From JBCCIM01 sp965263205 (lineage in GTDB: Bacteria > Bacteroidota > Rhodothermia > Rhodothermales > JAHQVL01): DNA of 64,000 nt. The stretch lies in NCBI GenBank assembly GCA_965263205.1, contig CBDHHF010000025.1, positions 1-64,000 on the forward strand, written 5' to 3'. Below are positions 52,639 through 61,363 of this stretch, piece after piece. A program made the position numbers and the translations under genes. Every line of letters starts with the position of its first letter. Within the stretch, counting starts at the first letter, position 1. Under the pieces are notes generated by a model, which saw only the letters and a list, made by a program, of their open reading frames with translations, was not told the origin of the DNA and did no database searches.

Positions 52639-54717
52639 GTGGACAATTCGATCATGCTCAAACCATACATGATTGCTTTGCGCCTCCCAATATTTTCTCT
52701 TCTGGCAACCCTGCTTTTGTTGGCATGCTGCACGCCGCGCGTGTTCGCGCAAGTTGCAGATACTACACAGGTCCCACCGCCGCGCGATTCTGTTGCAGTA
52801 CCTATGCCAGATTCACTAGCGCTGCCACCGCCTAACGCCTCTGCCAAAGCGCCTATTCTCTTCCAAACCCCTGTTTCTTTTCTGGATCTAGACGCAGGAA
52901 TCGTCATAAACGACTCGTTGCCAACAACCAGTCCTGCTCTTGGCCCGGCAGACTTACTCGCTGACTACAACGGTTCTTTTCTGTATGATTTTGGTGCATC
53001 CGGGTGGCCTGATGGCTGGAGCACCAACGGCATCGCTCCGCATAATGTAGCCTTGAGTTATAACGGCATCCCTTTCGACAACAGCACCACGGGAACGGCT
53101 GCTTACGAGCTGCTACCTTTTGCGTTACTACAACCGTTTCGATTACAGGCCGGTCGCTTTGGTGCCCCCATGACTGTGAACACGCGCTTGCGCAGCCTTG
53201 AGGCAAGCCGGCCTATTACAGAAATCCGCTACCGCCAATCGAACAACGGCCTCAAAAGCGTACTCGTTTTTCATAGCCAGCGCCGCAATATCCCGTTGCG
53301 GCAACGAATGGGCGTGCTTGGTATTTTACTGGCGTATGGCGGCCACGGCGCGAACGGTGAGTACCCGGGAAGTCGGCTCGAAGGCGCTCGACAATTGCTT
53401 ACCCGGCTCCGTTACCAGCACCCGTGGGGATCCGTTGAGCTGATGAATCTCACAAACCGGCGGCGCCTGGGTGCCCATGCCGGCGTCGTCTTCGACGAAA
53501 ACAACTTCGACACCATCTACGCCCGTTTTGGCGCGATGGTCACCAATCCCAATGCCCAGCGCCAATCGCTACGCAACGATCTCGCCCTGACGGCACGCAC
53601 CAACATATTGCCCGACACGACGCGTCCTTTTACAGCCATGGGATACTGGACGGCAAACACGTTTCGCTATGTGAACGGCGACACACTACAGGCACGTACC
53701 AATCGGTTTGGCTACCAGTTATCACAGGCCATGCCCTTGGGTGATGCGGAGATAAACTTTGTACTTGAAGGCTGGCGGGAAAACCTTCGCAACAACAGCA
53801 ATGCCTTGCCCGACTCGCTCGATCCGGTTCGGTCCGCCCTGCAACTGTCACTCAAAACCCAAATCCCGCTGGGGCCGGCGCAGCTTGATATCATACCCGC
53901 GTTTTATTTCAACAAAAACGACCAGTTTGAAGATAGCTTTTTGGGAGGCAGTAGCCGGCTCTCTTTTTCAAATGGTACACTCGGTGCCCACCTGCAGGCA
54001 TCATACACTACACAAAATGGCTCATGGGTTCAGGATTACGGTTGGCAGGGTAGCATAGCGCCATTACGGGCAGCATCGCGAGTTGCCCAGATTGAGGCCG
54101 GCGCCTCGCTTGCTTTAGGACTGCTAACACTTGAAGGGAAAGTCTTCACGAACAACGCGGAGAACTACACCGACTTCTTTGCTCGTACCGCTTCTGATTC
54201 TATTGACGTACAGCTTTTTTCGGGTGATGTAAACTGGGTGGGTGTATCGGGTGAACTCGGCTTGCGCAAACATGCCCGGCGTGGGTTTTATCTCACCGTC
54301 AGCCCAACGCTTTACACACTGCAAAATTCCAATACGTCGTCTGCCCACTCCACGCTCGGCGCGAGTTTGCCCGAGTTGTATCTGCAAGGCCGGCTGGGCA
54401 TGCGCTACGTGATTTTCAGGGGAGACTTAGACCTGGATTTGTATACACGGGCCCGCCTCTGGTCGCAATTCGACAGCCGTACCTTGCATGATGAAACAGG
54501 CGTGCTGGTGTTGCGCCCCATTGGCAGCCGCCCTGTGGATGCATCGGTGGCAATGGATGTCGTAATCGAAGCCGGTATCCGTACCGCCACCCTTTTCCTC
54601 TCTTTCGAGAACCTCCTCAGCAACCCGTCCCTCATCCCCGGCAACCTCCTCGTCCCCAACTATCCCCTCCCTGCCCAACGCTTCCGCTTCGGCGTCTACT
54701 GGCCTATACGGGACTAG
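52639..54717 (+). CDS. Porin-like outer-membrane protein
   Basis: A 692-residue protein with a signal peptide (hydrophobic to about VFAQ). The start is a GTG at 52639 or an ATG at 52654. A Pro-rich stretch (about 45-70) follows. The rest has regular alternating beta strands: plug-like LGPADLLADYNGSFLYDFGASG near 105-130 and many short strands such as RQSNNGLKSVLVFHSQR. It ends FRFGVYWPIRD. Putative porins of Bacteroidota look like this. No substrate can be inferred. It follows the deoxynucleoside kinase gene directly. The heptamer array begins at the base after the stop. Confidence 0.75.
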   Translation: MDNSIMLKPYMIALRLPIFSLLATLLLLACCTPRVFAQVADTTQVPPPRDSVAVPMPDSLALPPPNASAKAPILFQTPVSFLDLDAGIVINDSLPTTSPALGPADLLADYNGSFLYDFGASGWPDGWSTNGIAPHNVALSYNGIPFDNSTTGTAAYELLPFALLQPFRLQAGRFGAPMTVNTRLRSLEASRPITEIRYRQSNNGLKSVLVFHSQRRNIPLRQRMGVLGILLAYGGHGANGEYPGSRLEGARQLLTRLRYQHPWGSVELMNLTNRRRLGAHAGVVFDENNFDTIYARFGAMVTNPNAQRQSLRNDLALTARTNILPDTTRPFTAMGYWTANTFRYVNGDTLQARTNRFGYQLSQAMPLGDAEINFVLEGWRENLRNNSNALPDSLDPVRSALQLSLKTQIPLGPAQLDIIPAFYFNKNDQFEDSFLGGSSRLSFSNGTLGAHLQASYTTQNGSWVQDYGWQGSIAPLRAASRVAQIEAGASLALGLLTLEGKVFTNNAENYTDFFARTASDSIDVQLFSGDVNWVGVSGELGLRKHARRGFYLTVSPTLYTLQNSNTSSAHSTLGASLPELYLQGRLGMRYVIFRGDLDLDLYTRARLWSQFDSRTLHDETGVLVLRPIGSRPVDASVAMDVVIEAGIRTATLFLSFENLLSNPSLIPGNLLVPNYPLPAQRFRFGVYWPIRD

Positions 54718-54849
54718 GTTAAAGGTTGCAAGTTACTGGTTGCAGGTTCTCGCAATAGACCTAAAGCGCTCAGACAGCAATTCTGTAATTGCCATGTAAT
54801 CAGAACCTCCAACTTGTAACCAAAAACCTGTAACCAGTAACTTGCAACC
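54718..54849. repeat. Heptamer arrays forming a 25-bp inverted repeat
   Basis: From 54718, right after the porin stop codon, come GTTAAAG, GTTGCAA, GTTACTG, GTTGCAG and GTTCTCG. A second array in reverse orientation occupies about 54806-54849. The two share a 25-base inverted repeat (54724-54748 against 54825-54849) with one mismatch and a 76-base spacer. Confidence 0.85.
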
Positions 54850-54850
54850 A

Positions 54851-54876
54851 ATTAACCCGTACTAAAACGGGTTAAT
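54851..54876 (+). promoter_or_regulatory. Hairpin just upstream of the EcsC start
   Basis: A perfect 10-bp stem (ATTAACCCGT / ACGGGTTAAT) with a 6-base loop ends 11 bases before the EcsC ATG. It could terminate the porin transcript, or control access to the EcsC ribosome site. Confidence 0.6.
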
Positions 54877-54887
54877 GCTTATCCGCT

Positions 54888-55754
54888 ATGCAAGAAAGAC
54901 ACCTACCTGCTATTCGTTATCCGTCTGTTTATGAAAAGCAGGCGCTTGATGACATTTTGAAGTGGCGGACGCCCGAGTCTGACTGGTTTACGCGTACTTC
55001 AAATGGGCTGCAAAGCAGGTTAAATAGCCTTACAGAGTACTTGCGCAAGGTCCCTGGGGTAGATTGGACCATCGACAATGTTGTGACGGGGATGGTGACA
55101 ATTACCAATGAGATTGCACAGGACATGGTGTGGCGCGATGCCATTTTTGAGGAATTTAGAGACGCCGGCCACCACCACGTCGAGGCGTTTCACCATATTC
55201 CCACGCTCGATCTGGCATCGATCGATGAGCGACTGGTCGGGCTTTCCACCAAATACAAAAGCCTTGCGGCTGTTGAGGGCGTAGCGACAGGATTTGCAGG
55301 GGCTGCCGGCATTTTACCCGATATCCTCGCACTGATCACGATGAACCTGCGTGCTGCAGGAGAATACGCCACCTATTGTGGTTTCGACATATCCCAGAAA
55401 GATGAGCGCTTGTTTGCCTTGCACATTCTCGATGTTGCTGCCAAACCAAAATCCGAACTAGGACCAGCCCTCCAACGCGAATTGCACCACGCTCCCAACA
55501 CCGTGGCTCGCCGCAAAACCCTCAATACCTTACGACAAATCACCGTTAGCGGCACTGTCAAAACTGTTGCAAAATCGATAGCGATGCGGGTTACCAAAAG
55601 TAAACTGGCCCAGGTGATGCCCGTAGCTGGCGCCGTGGTAGCCGGCGGCTTCAATGGCCTGTACACACATACTGTATGTGATGTCGCTTACCACCTGTAC
55701 CGCGAGCGATTTCTCTTCGACAAATACGGCCAACAGCGCCGCGCAGCACGCTAA
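54888..55754 (+). CDS. EcsC family protein
   Basis: A 288-residue protein with the EcsC-domain pattern: ALDDILKWRTPESDW at the N-terminus, then a Gly/Ala-rich helix (GVATGFAGAAGILPDILALITMNLRAAGEYATYCGFD) typical of the family, and a second amphipathic/hydrophobic segment near the C-terminus (VMPVAGAVVAGGFNG). EcsC proteins are linked to ABC exporters of the Ecs type in Firmicutes, but in Bacteroidota they are usually alone, as here. The cellular role is open. The hairpin upstream may regulate it. Confidence 0.85.
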   Translation: MQERHLPAIRYPSVYEKQALDDILKWRTPESDWFTRTSNGLQSRLNSLTEYLRKVPGVDWTIDNVVTGMVTITNEIAQDMVWRDAIFEEFRDAGHHHVEAFHHIPTLDLASIDERLVGLSTKYKSLAAVEGVATGFAGAAGILPDILALITMNLRAAGEYATYCGFDISQKDERLFALHILDVAAKPKSELGPALQRELHHAPNTVARRKTLNTLRQITVSGTVKTVAKSIAMRVTKSKLAQVMPVAGAVVAGGFNGLYTHTVCDVAYHLYRERFLFDKYGQQRRAAR

Positions 55755-55826
55755 ACAGTCCTTCTTCGCATCCTTTGTAACAAAGTCGTTTCAAAAAGAA
55801 GATTCCTTATTGCGGAACTTGCACAT

Positions 55827-55844
55827 ATAACATACATATGTTAT
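55827..55844. promoter_or_regulatory. 18-bp palindrome upstream of the DUF4096 gene
   Basis: ATAACATA and TATGTTAT form a perfect inverted repeat with a 2-base centre, in AT-rich DNA about 65 bases before the next start. Its position and symmetry fit the operator of a dimeric regulator. Confidence 0.6.
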
Positions 55845-55908
55845 CATATGTATACACATCGCGCAGATATATACCTGCGGCCTTCTTCATCACTTTACGC
55901 AAGCTGCA

Positions 55909-56394
55909 ATGATTGAACCTCTAGTTTTGACAGAAAAACAAACCGCCCTTACGGATAGCCAATGGGACGCCATCAAAGATTTGTTTGATTGCCGCCGGAA
56001 GCGCAAACACTCGATCCGTGGCATTATCAACGCCATCCTTTACGTTGTACACAATGACATTCACTGGCGTATGCTCCCCAAAAGCTATGCACCATGGCAA
56101 ACCGTTTACTACTATTTCGACAAATGGAGAAAAACAGGCGTATGGCAACGTGTGTTAACCGCGCTACCAAATGACATTCGGCAAAAAGCCCTCGCGTCTT
56201 CTTTTGTGTCTCCTTATCCCACGGTAGACCTCAAAATCTACCAGCAGACCCCACAACCCAGGCGCGCGCAAATTCACACCGTAGAAGCCGGCAGCAGCCT
56301 AACACCCGAACAGCGCCAGGCGCGCCGCTATGCATGGGTGCTGCGTGACTTTATCGGTTCTGATGATGATTCACCACACAACCAGGCGGCATAA
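55909..56394 (+). CDS. Stand-alone DUF4096 (transposase N-terminal-like) protein
   Basis: A 161-residue protein. Residues 12-90 match the DUF4096 domain that forms the N-terminal part of IS5-type transposases (LTDSQWDAIKDLF, the helix RGIINAILYVVHNDIHWRMLPKSYAPWQTVYYYFDKWRKTG split by a short loop). The DDE catalytic domain is absent. The C-terminal 70 residues are instead Pro/Gln/Arg-rich with no transposase match. No terminal inverted repeats or target duplications are visible. It therefore looks like a domesticated DNA-binding protein or a remnant; the intact frame and palindromic upstream site favour a working regulator. Confidence 0.75.
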   Translation: MIEPLVLTEKQTALTDSQWDAIKDLFDCRRKRKHSIRGIINAILYVVHNDIHWRMLPKSYAPWQTVYYYFDKWRKTGVWQRVLTALPNDIRQKALASSFVSPYPTVDLKIYQQTPQPRRAQIHTVEAGSSLTPEQRQARRYAWVLRDFIGSDDDSPHNQAA

Positions 56395-56452
56395 CTTGCT
56401 GACTTATAACCGCCTGGCATAAATCAATACGTTGCTTCGTTGTTTTGCGTGT

Positions 56453-56481
56453 AATAGGGGTGCGGCTTCCGCATCCCTATT
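56453..56481. terminator. Bidirectional hairpin terminator
   Basis: AATAGGGGTGCGG pairs with CCGCATCCCTATT (12 of 13) with a 3-base loop, between the DUF4096 gene and the convergent methyltransferase gene. Confidence 0.85.
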
Positions 56482-56520
56482 GCTTTCTCTACGCACTGTA
56501 TGCTTTCTCTACGCACTGTT
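56481..56520. repeat. 20-bp tandem duplication
   Basis: TGCTTTCTCTACGCACTGTA is followed at once by a second copy that differs only in its last base. It lies just past the stop of the methyltransferase gene. Confidence 0.9.
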
Positions 56521-56523
56521 CGG

Positions 56524-57483
56524 TTACCGTTTGGGGTCGGGTAACGTTGTTGCATGCTTCACCAGCTTGCAAACAAAAAAGCCATCGGTGTGATAGCTGG
56601 GCAGTATGCGCCGCGCGTGCTCCAGTTGTGGGGAAAAAGATTTGCCGGCCCATGCCATACAAGGCGCGGTTAGTTGATCAAACGGCAGCGATATCGGGAC
56701 AACCTCAACCGCATCACCAAGCCGTTTAAGCATGGCAGAGACCACCCCTTCGTTCTCTTCAGGCGCAAACGAACAGGTTGAATACACCACCGTACCACCA
56801 GGACGCACCGCGTTCAGCGCAGAATAGAGCAGGCGTTTCTGTTTATGCACCATCTCCTTGATTTTACGCGGACTCCAGTAGGCATAGGTTTCAGGATCTG
56901 CTGTATGGAAGCGGCCTTCACTGGAGCATGGCGCATCGAGCAATACGCGATCAAAATACTCGGGGCGATTTTTCCAGACGGCACGCCCGTCTTTCAGAAA
57001 AGTCCGCACATGCTCTGCACCCTGGGCAGCCAAATTATCGCGGAGCTTGAAAAATCTTTTTTTTACAACCTCAACAGCAGCTAGCTCACCACTATGCTGC
57101 ATCATGCAGGCCATTTGCAGGGTTTTGCTACCGGGCGCGGCCGCAAGGTCGAGCACGCGCTCTCCGGGTTGGGGATCGAGGACAAGCGGAGGGACCATGC
57201 TCGACTGGTTCTGCACATAAATGTTTTGATCAGTAAACAGCGAAGAGGTCAGTAATTGCTCGCGCGTGGTGTGTGATGTCCAGAACCCACCATCAAACCA
57301 GGATAAAGGTGTTGCCTCGATTTGTTCAGTACTGAGTTGCGCAAGGACTTCAGCTTTTGACGCTCGCAAGGTGTTCACACGAAAACTGGTGGCACGCGCA
57401 GACGAAAAAGCTGCTGTCACGGCATCATATTGTGCCGGCGGCACAATGGCCTGGAGTCGTTCAGTAAATTCTACGGGGATCAT
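56524..57483 (-). CDS. RsmB/RsmF-type 5-methylcytosine RNA methyltransferase
   Basis: A 319-residue NOL1/NOP2/Sun-type methyltransferase that methylates C5 of cytosine in rRNA or tRNA. The SAM-binding motif is LDLAAAPGSKTLQMA. The two catalytic-region cysteines are in DAPCSSEGRF (motif IV) and YSTCSFAPEEN (motif VI). The N-terminal region (FRVNTLRASKAEVLAQL) matches the family cap. There is no NusB-like domain, so it is nearer RsmF/YebU or the archaeal-like enzymes than full-length RsmB. The exact RNA target cannot be told from sequence. It is divergent from clpX. Confidence 0.9.
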   Translation of the reverse strand: MIPVEFTERLQAIVPPAQYDAVTAAFSSARATSFRVNTLRASKAEVLAQLSTEQIEATPLSWFDGGFWTSHTTREQLLTSSLFTDQNIYVQNQSSMVPPLVLDPQPGERVLDLAAAPGSKTLQMACMMQHSGELAAVEVVKKRFFKLRDNLAAQGAEHVRTFLKDGRAVWKNRPEYFDRVLLDAPCSSEGRFHTADPETYAYWSPRKIKEMVHKQKRLLYSALNAVRPGGTVVYSTCSFAPEENEGVVSAMLKRLGDAVEVVPISLPFDQLTAPCMAWAGKSFSPQLEHARRILPSYHTDGFFVCKLVKHATTLPDPKR

Positions 57484-57697
57484 CTACACAAGCCAAACAA
57501 AAGCCAGAGAATTCTAAAAAATATGGATCCGCACAGGACGCTCGCAATAAAAGGAAGACATTGGTTAGCAAGTGCGCTGCTGGAATGTACGGATAGCACG
57601 TGCATTTTGTACCCAAGGTCTATATCTTGCGTGAATAAACGCTACAAGCGCGAGCTTCCTGGCACATCAAAGCTATTTTAGGCAAGCTACATAAGGA

Positions 57698-58978
57698 ATG
57701 AGTAATCGACGCGGCGATAACGTCATAACGTGTTCATTTTGCGGCAGGTCCGCCCACGAGGTATCCTCCATGGTTGCGGGGCCCGACGTGTACATCTGCG
57801 ATCGTTGCATCAACGATGCAGCCAGTATTGTACGTAGCGATATGTCCACGTATCAGGCAGAAACAACGCCCAGCACAACGGGACGCCGGAAAGCTTCGCT
57901 CCACGTGCAGTGTTCGCCCGTCGAAATCAAGGCTTCGCTTGATGAATATGTAATCGGCCAGGAACGCGCCAAGAAAGCACTCTCCATTGCCGTTTACAAC
58001 CACTACAAACGCATCGACAACGAGAACTTCCTCCCCGACTATGCGGATGTAGAGCTCGAAAAATCGAATATCCTTCTTGTTGGCCCTACAGGCACAGGCA
58101 AAACGCTGCTCGCCAGAACGCTTGCACGCACACTGAACGTTCCGTTTTCAATATCCGACGCCACAGCGCTGACCGAAGCCGGCTATGTTGGTGAAGACGT
58201 CGAAAGCATCCTGGCTCATTTGTTACACGCAGCCGACTTCAACGTCGAGCGCGCCGAGCGCGGCATTATTTACATCGACGAAATCGACAAAATTGCGCGT
58301 AAAGCAGATAACGCATCCATCACCCGCGACGTATCGGGGGAAGGGGTGCAACAAGCGTTGCTAAAAATACTGGAAGGTACCATTGCCGGCGTCCCCCCCA
58401 AAGGTGGACGCAAGCACCCGGAGCAAAGCTTAATCAATATCGATACGCGCAATATCCTGTTCATTTGCGGCGGTGCATTTGATGGACTCTCCGAGATTAT
58501 CTCACACCGGATGTCCACCAACACCATCGGATTTCTTACCGATTCTCAACGCAAACTCGATCGGGATGACCCGGAAATCTTCCAGCATATTGAGCCCAAT
58601 GACTTGCTAAAGTTTGGACTCATTCCGGAAATGGTTGGCCGTATTCCTGTTGTTGCACCACTCAATGCACTCTCGGATGCAGCAATGAAAAGCATCTTGC
58701 TCAATCCCAGAAATGCGTTGCTCAAACAATATCAAAAATTGTTTGCAATGGATGGGGTCGATTTGATCATCGAAGACGATGCACTCGACGCCATCGTTAC
58801 CAAAGCACGCAAACTTGGGACAGGCGCACGTGGACTTCGTTCTGTTATGGAAGACACCATGCTCGACATTATGTTCGACATGCATCACCACAACGACATT
58901 GGCACCTGCCGTATCTCCCACGACACCGTTGTAAAAGGTACTGCACCTGTTTTTGAGAAAAGAAAAGCTTCCGCCTGA
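57698..58978 (+). CDS. clpX: ATP-dependent Clp protease ATP-binding subunit ClpX
   Basis: A 426-residue ClpX that unfolds substrates and feeds them to ClpP. A zinc-binding domain (C12, C15, C34, C37) precedes the AAA+ module with Walker A GPTGTGKT (129-136) and Walker B YIDEIDK (D194, E195). The pore loop GYVGED, the RKH loop in GGRKHPEQ and the IGF tripeptide (NTIGFLTD) that docks ClpP are all present, so the protein should be active. The ribosome site AAGGA lies just upstream of ATG 57698. No clpP is next to it, so the partner is encoded elsewhere. It starts divergently from the methyltransferase, with 214 bases between. Confidence 0.97.
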   Translation: MSNRRGDNVITCSFCGRSAHEVSSMVAGPDVYICDRCINDAASIVRSDMSTYQAETTPSTTGRRKASLHVQCSPVEIKASLDEYVIGQERAKKALSIAVYNHYKRIDNENFLPDYADVELEKSNILLVGPTGTGKTLLARTLARTLNVPFSISDATALTEAGYVGEDVESILAHLLHAADFNVERAERGIIYIDEIDKIARKADNASITRDVSGEGVQQALLKILEGTIAGVPPKGGRKHPEQSLINIDTRNILFICGGAFDGLSEIISHRMSTNTIGFLTDSQRKLDRDDPEIFQHIEPNDLLKFGLIPEMVGRIPVVAPLNALSDAAMKSILLNPRNALLKQYQKLFAMDGVDLIIEDDALDAIVTKARKLGTGARGLRSVMEDTMLDIMFDMHHHNDIGTCRISHDTVVKGTAPVFEKRKASA

Positions 58979-59106
58979 TCTCTTGTGGCCGATCTGTATT
59001 TGGCGTCATCATTGCCATTGCTACGTACAACCCGGGATATAGACGCAACCGAACGTTATCTTTCCAGGCAAAAACAGCCTCGTGACGCCTCGCTGTCCCC
59101 ACAAAC

Positions 59107-61311
59107 ATGATCGCAAAGCGGCTTCTTATACCTTTATTGCTATTGACCAGCGTTCACTTTGCTGGTCAATTACCTGTCTATGCACAGGACGCTTTGTATC
59201 TCGTAAACAGCGAGACAACGGTTAGCAAAATCTCTTTCAAATTCCCCGAAGGCAACAGTCCTTTCGAGCCGGCAACCTTGTTGCCCCAGCTTGTCACCAC
59301 TGCACCCACTTTTTGGGATCGTTTCAATGGGCTAAACCCGTTTCGACGCCAGCAAACCTATCCGTTCGATCCCATCGAACTCCAAAAAGATGTTGTGCGT
59401 CTACGGCAGTTCTACCAGCGTAACGGTTTCCCTACGCCGCGTGTACTGTACTCGGCGTCGCAATATGACGTAGAAGAAAACCAGATCCATGTGATCTTTG
59501 CCGTGTGGCAGGGTGAGCCACAATTTCTCGAAGCGATTCGCGTCATGGGCCCTGATAGCACAAACATCGTCGAACAGCTTCCAGATGGGCTACAATCCGA
59601 TTGGCGTAAATTCAGCCGCTCCCTCTCTTCAAACACAGGAAAGCGATTCACTGTTGTGGAGCAGGTACGCATTCAGGACCTGATCTTGAAATGGTTTCAG
59701 AATCACGGATACGCCTTCGCCCGTGTAGAAGCACAATCGAACAACGAAGGCGCACGCCGCGACATCACGCTTACCTACCTCGTCGACGCCGGCCCCATGG
59801 GCTTTTTCTCTTCGATTGATGTTGAAGGTAATGAAACGGTTTCCAACCAGGTATTGCTCAGAGAGCTGCCATTTGAAATAGGTGAACGCTACTCTGTAAC
59901 CAAGCTGCGTGAAGGCCAGCAACAACTTTTTGGTCTCAACCTGTTCAGGGTTGCGCTTGCCGACGTTCCCGAACAACCCGTAGACAGCACCGTGCAGGTG
60001 CGTCTCAGGGTCAACGAAGCGAATCGCCGATACCTTTCCGCTGAAACCGGGTATTCTCGACAGGAAGGCCTTGGCCTGGAAGGCGAGTGGACGCACAGGA
60101 ATTTCCTGGGAAGTGCGCGTAATCTGTCAGTAAACTTGCGCGCCAACACGGGCCTGCTGGGCAATACCGGCTCGTTTACGGCAAGCAACGTTGTGGGTAA
60201 GCTGCCGGCCAGGCTGTTCAGAACATCCGTTTCACTTCGACAACCCTATCTCTTTACTACGCGTCTTTCGGGCATCTTTGCTCCCTTCATCGAATTCCAG
60301 AACGACCCCCAGTTGGCCGCCAGCAACGAATTCCTGGATATCAACCGAAGGGAATTCGGCTTAAATGCCACGCTGATTTATGAAGTCTTGCCGTTCCGGC
60401 CAATCAGTCTCCAGTACACCCTCAGCCAATCGTTGAGCCGGCTCGACCTGGCAAGCCTTAGCACGCTTTCACGCGACATCTACAGCAAAAGCGTATTGGC
60501 CGTCAGTGCCACGTTTGGCAAAACAGACAATTACTTGAATCCGCGTCAGGGCTTTTTATTCAAACCCGTATTAGAAACGGCTGGGCGGCTATTTTCTTCG
60601 GGTGTCCAGTATAATAAAGTAGGATTCGAAACAACGGGCTATATACCACTGAACCAAAAACTTATGCTGAGTGGCCGGCTGTTTGCCGGTAAACTCTGGA
60701 CGTTCGGCGATAGCAACGAAGCGCTGGCAAATCGGATTTGTATTGAAGATGCAGCGCTGACCGGTGCAGCTACTGACCGATGCCTGCTTTATGAAAACCG
60801 GTTTGATCCCATTTTCTTCTATGCCGGCGGTGGCAATGACGTAAGGGGCTGGGATTTTCAGCTCCTCGGGCCCAAAATTGCACGCGCAGATACAAGCTTT
60901 GTGGATGGCGCAGTCGAAACTGATCCAACCACAGGCGACCCCATTTTCAACAATTTCTTCTACGAAAGAACCGGGGGCACGTCAAAGCTGATTGGCAACA
61001 TCGAAGCCCGGATGCGTATCCCGGGATTCGGGCCGGCGTGGCAAGGCGCTACATTTTTTGACTTTGGCCAGGTGAGCAATGGGGCCATTCGGCTGCGTGA
61101 TTTCAGGTACAACATTGGCGCCGGCCTGCGGTACCGAACTGTCGTTGGTTTTATCCGGGTTGACCTCGCATATAAACTTAACCCAACCAACGCCGACCTC
61201 ACCAACCCGGAAGACGCGTTTCTTTTCGAAAACGGATTTACTTCCAGGCCGCCTGATGAAAAGTTCTTCCGGCGTTTTGGACTCCACATTAGCATCGGAC
61301 AAGCATTCTAG
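59107..61311 (+). CDS. TamA/BamA family outer-membrane protein
   Basis: A 734-residue Omp85-family protein. A signal peptide (ending VYAQD) is followed by POTRA-like repeats (about 85-330: VVRLRQFYQRNGFPTPRVLYS, VSNQVLLRELPFEIGERYSVTKL) and a 16-strand beta-barrel (about 350-734). VRGWDFQLLGP is the Omp85 RGF-like loop of strand 12, and the last residue is Phe. It helps insert or transport outer-membrane components. The next gene encodes a TamB-like protein, so this is better called TamA-like than BamA. Confidence 0.85.
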   Translation: MIAKRLLIPLLLLTSVHFAGQLPVYAQDALYLVNSETTVSKISFKFPEGNSPFEPATLLPQLVTTAPTFWDRFNGLNPFRRQQTYPFDPIELQKDVVRLRQFYQRNGFPTPRVLYSASQYDVEENQIHVIFAVWQGEPQFLEAIRVMGPDSTNIVEQLPDGLQSDWRKFSRSLSSNTGKRFTVVEQVRIQDLILKWFQNHGYAFARVEAQSNNEGARRDITLTYLVDAGPMGFFSSIDVEGNETVSNQVLLRELPFEIGERYSVTKLREGQQQLFGLNLFRVALADVPEQPVDSTVQVRLRVNEANRRYLSAETGYSRQEGLGLEGEWTHRNFLGSARNLSVNLRANTGLLGNTGSFTASNVVGKLPARLFRTSVSLRQPYLFTTRLSGIFAPFIEFQNDPQLAASNEFLDINRREFGLNATLIYEVLPFRPISLQYTLSQSLSRLDLASLSTLSRDIYSKSVLAVSATFGKTDNYLNPRQGFLFKPVLETAGRLFSSGVQYNKVGFETTGYIPLNQKLMLSGRLFAGKLWTFGDSNEALANRICIEDAALTGAATDRCLLYENRFDPIFFYAGGGNDVRGWDFQLLGPKIARADTSFVDGAVETDPTTGDPIFNNFFYERTGGTSKLIGNIEARMRIPGFGPAWQGATFFDFGQVSNGAIRLRDFRYNIGAGLRYRTVVGFIRVDLAYKLNPTNADLTNPEDAFLFENGFTSRPPDEKFFRRFGLHISIGQAF

Positions 61312-61363
61312 TACTCGTATTTAAGCACTAAAATTTGAGCATCGTTCATTTTAACGACGGGCA

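Noticed and set aside
55909..56394. Complete IS5-type insertion sequence
   Set aside because: There is no DDE catalytic domain in any frame and no terminal inverted repeats around the gene.
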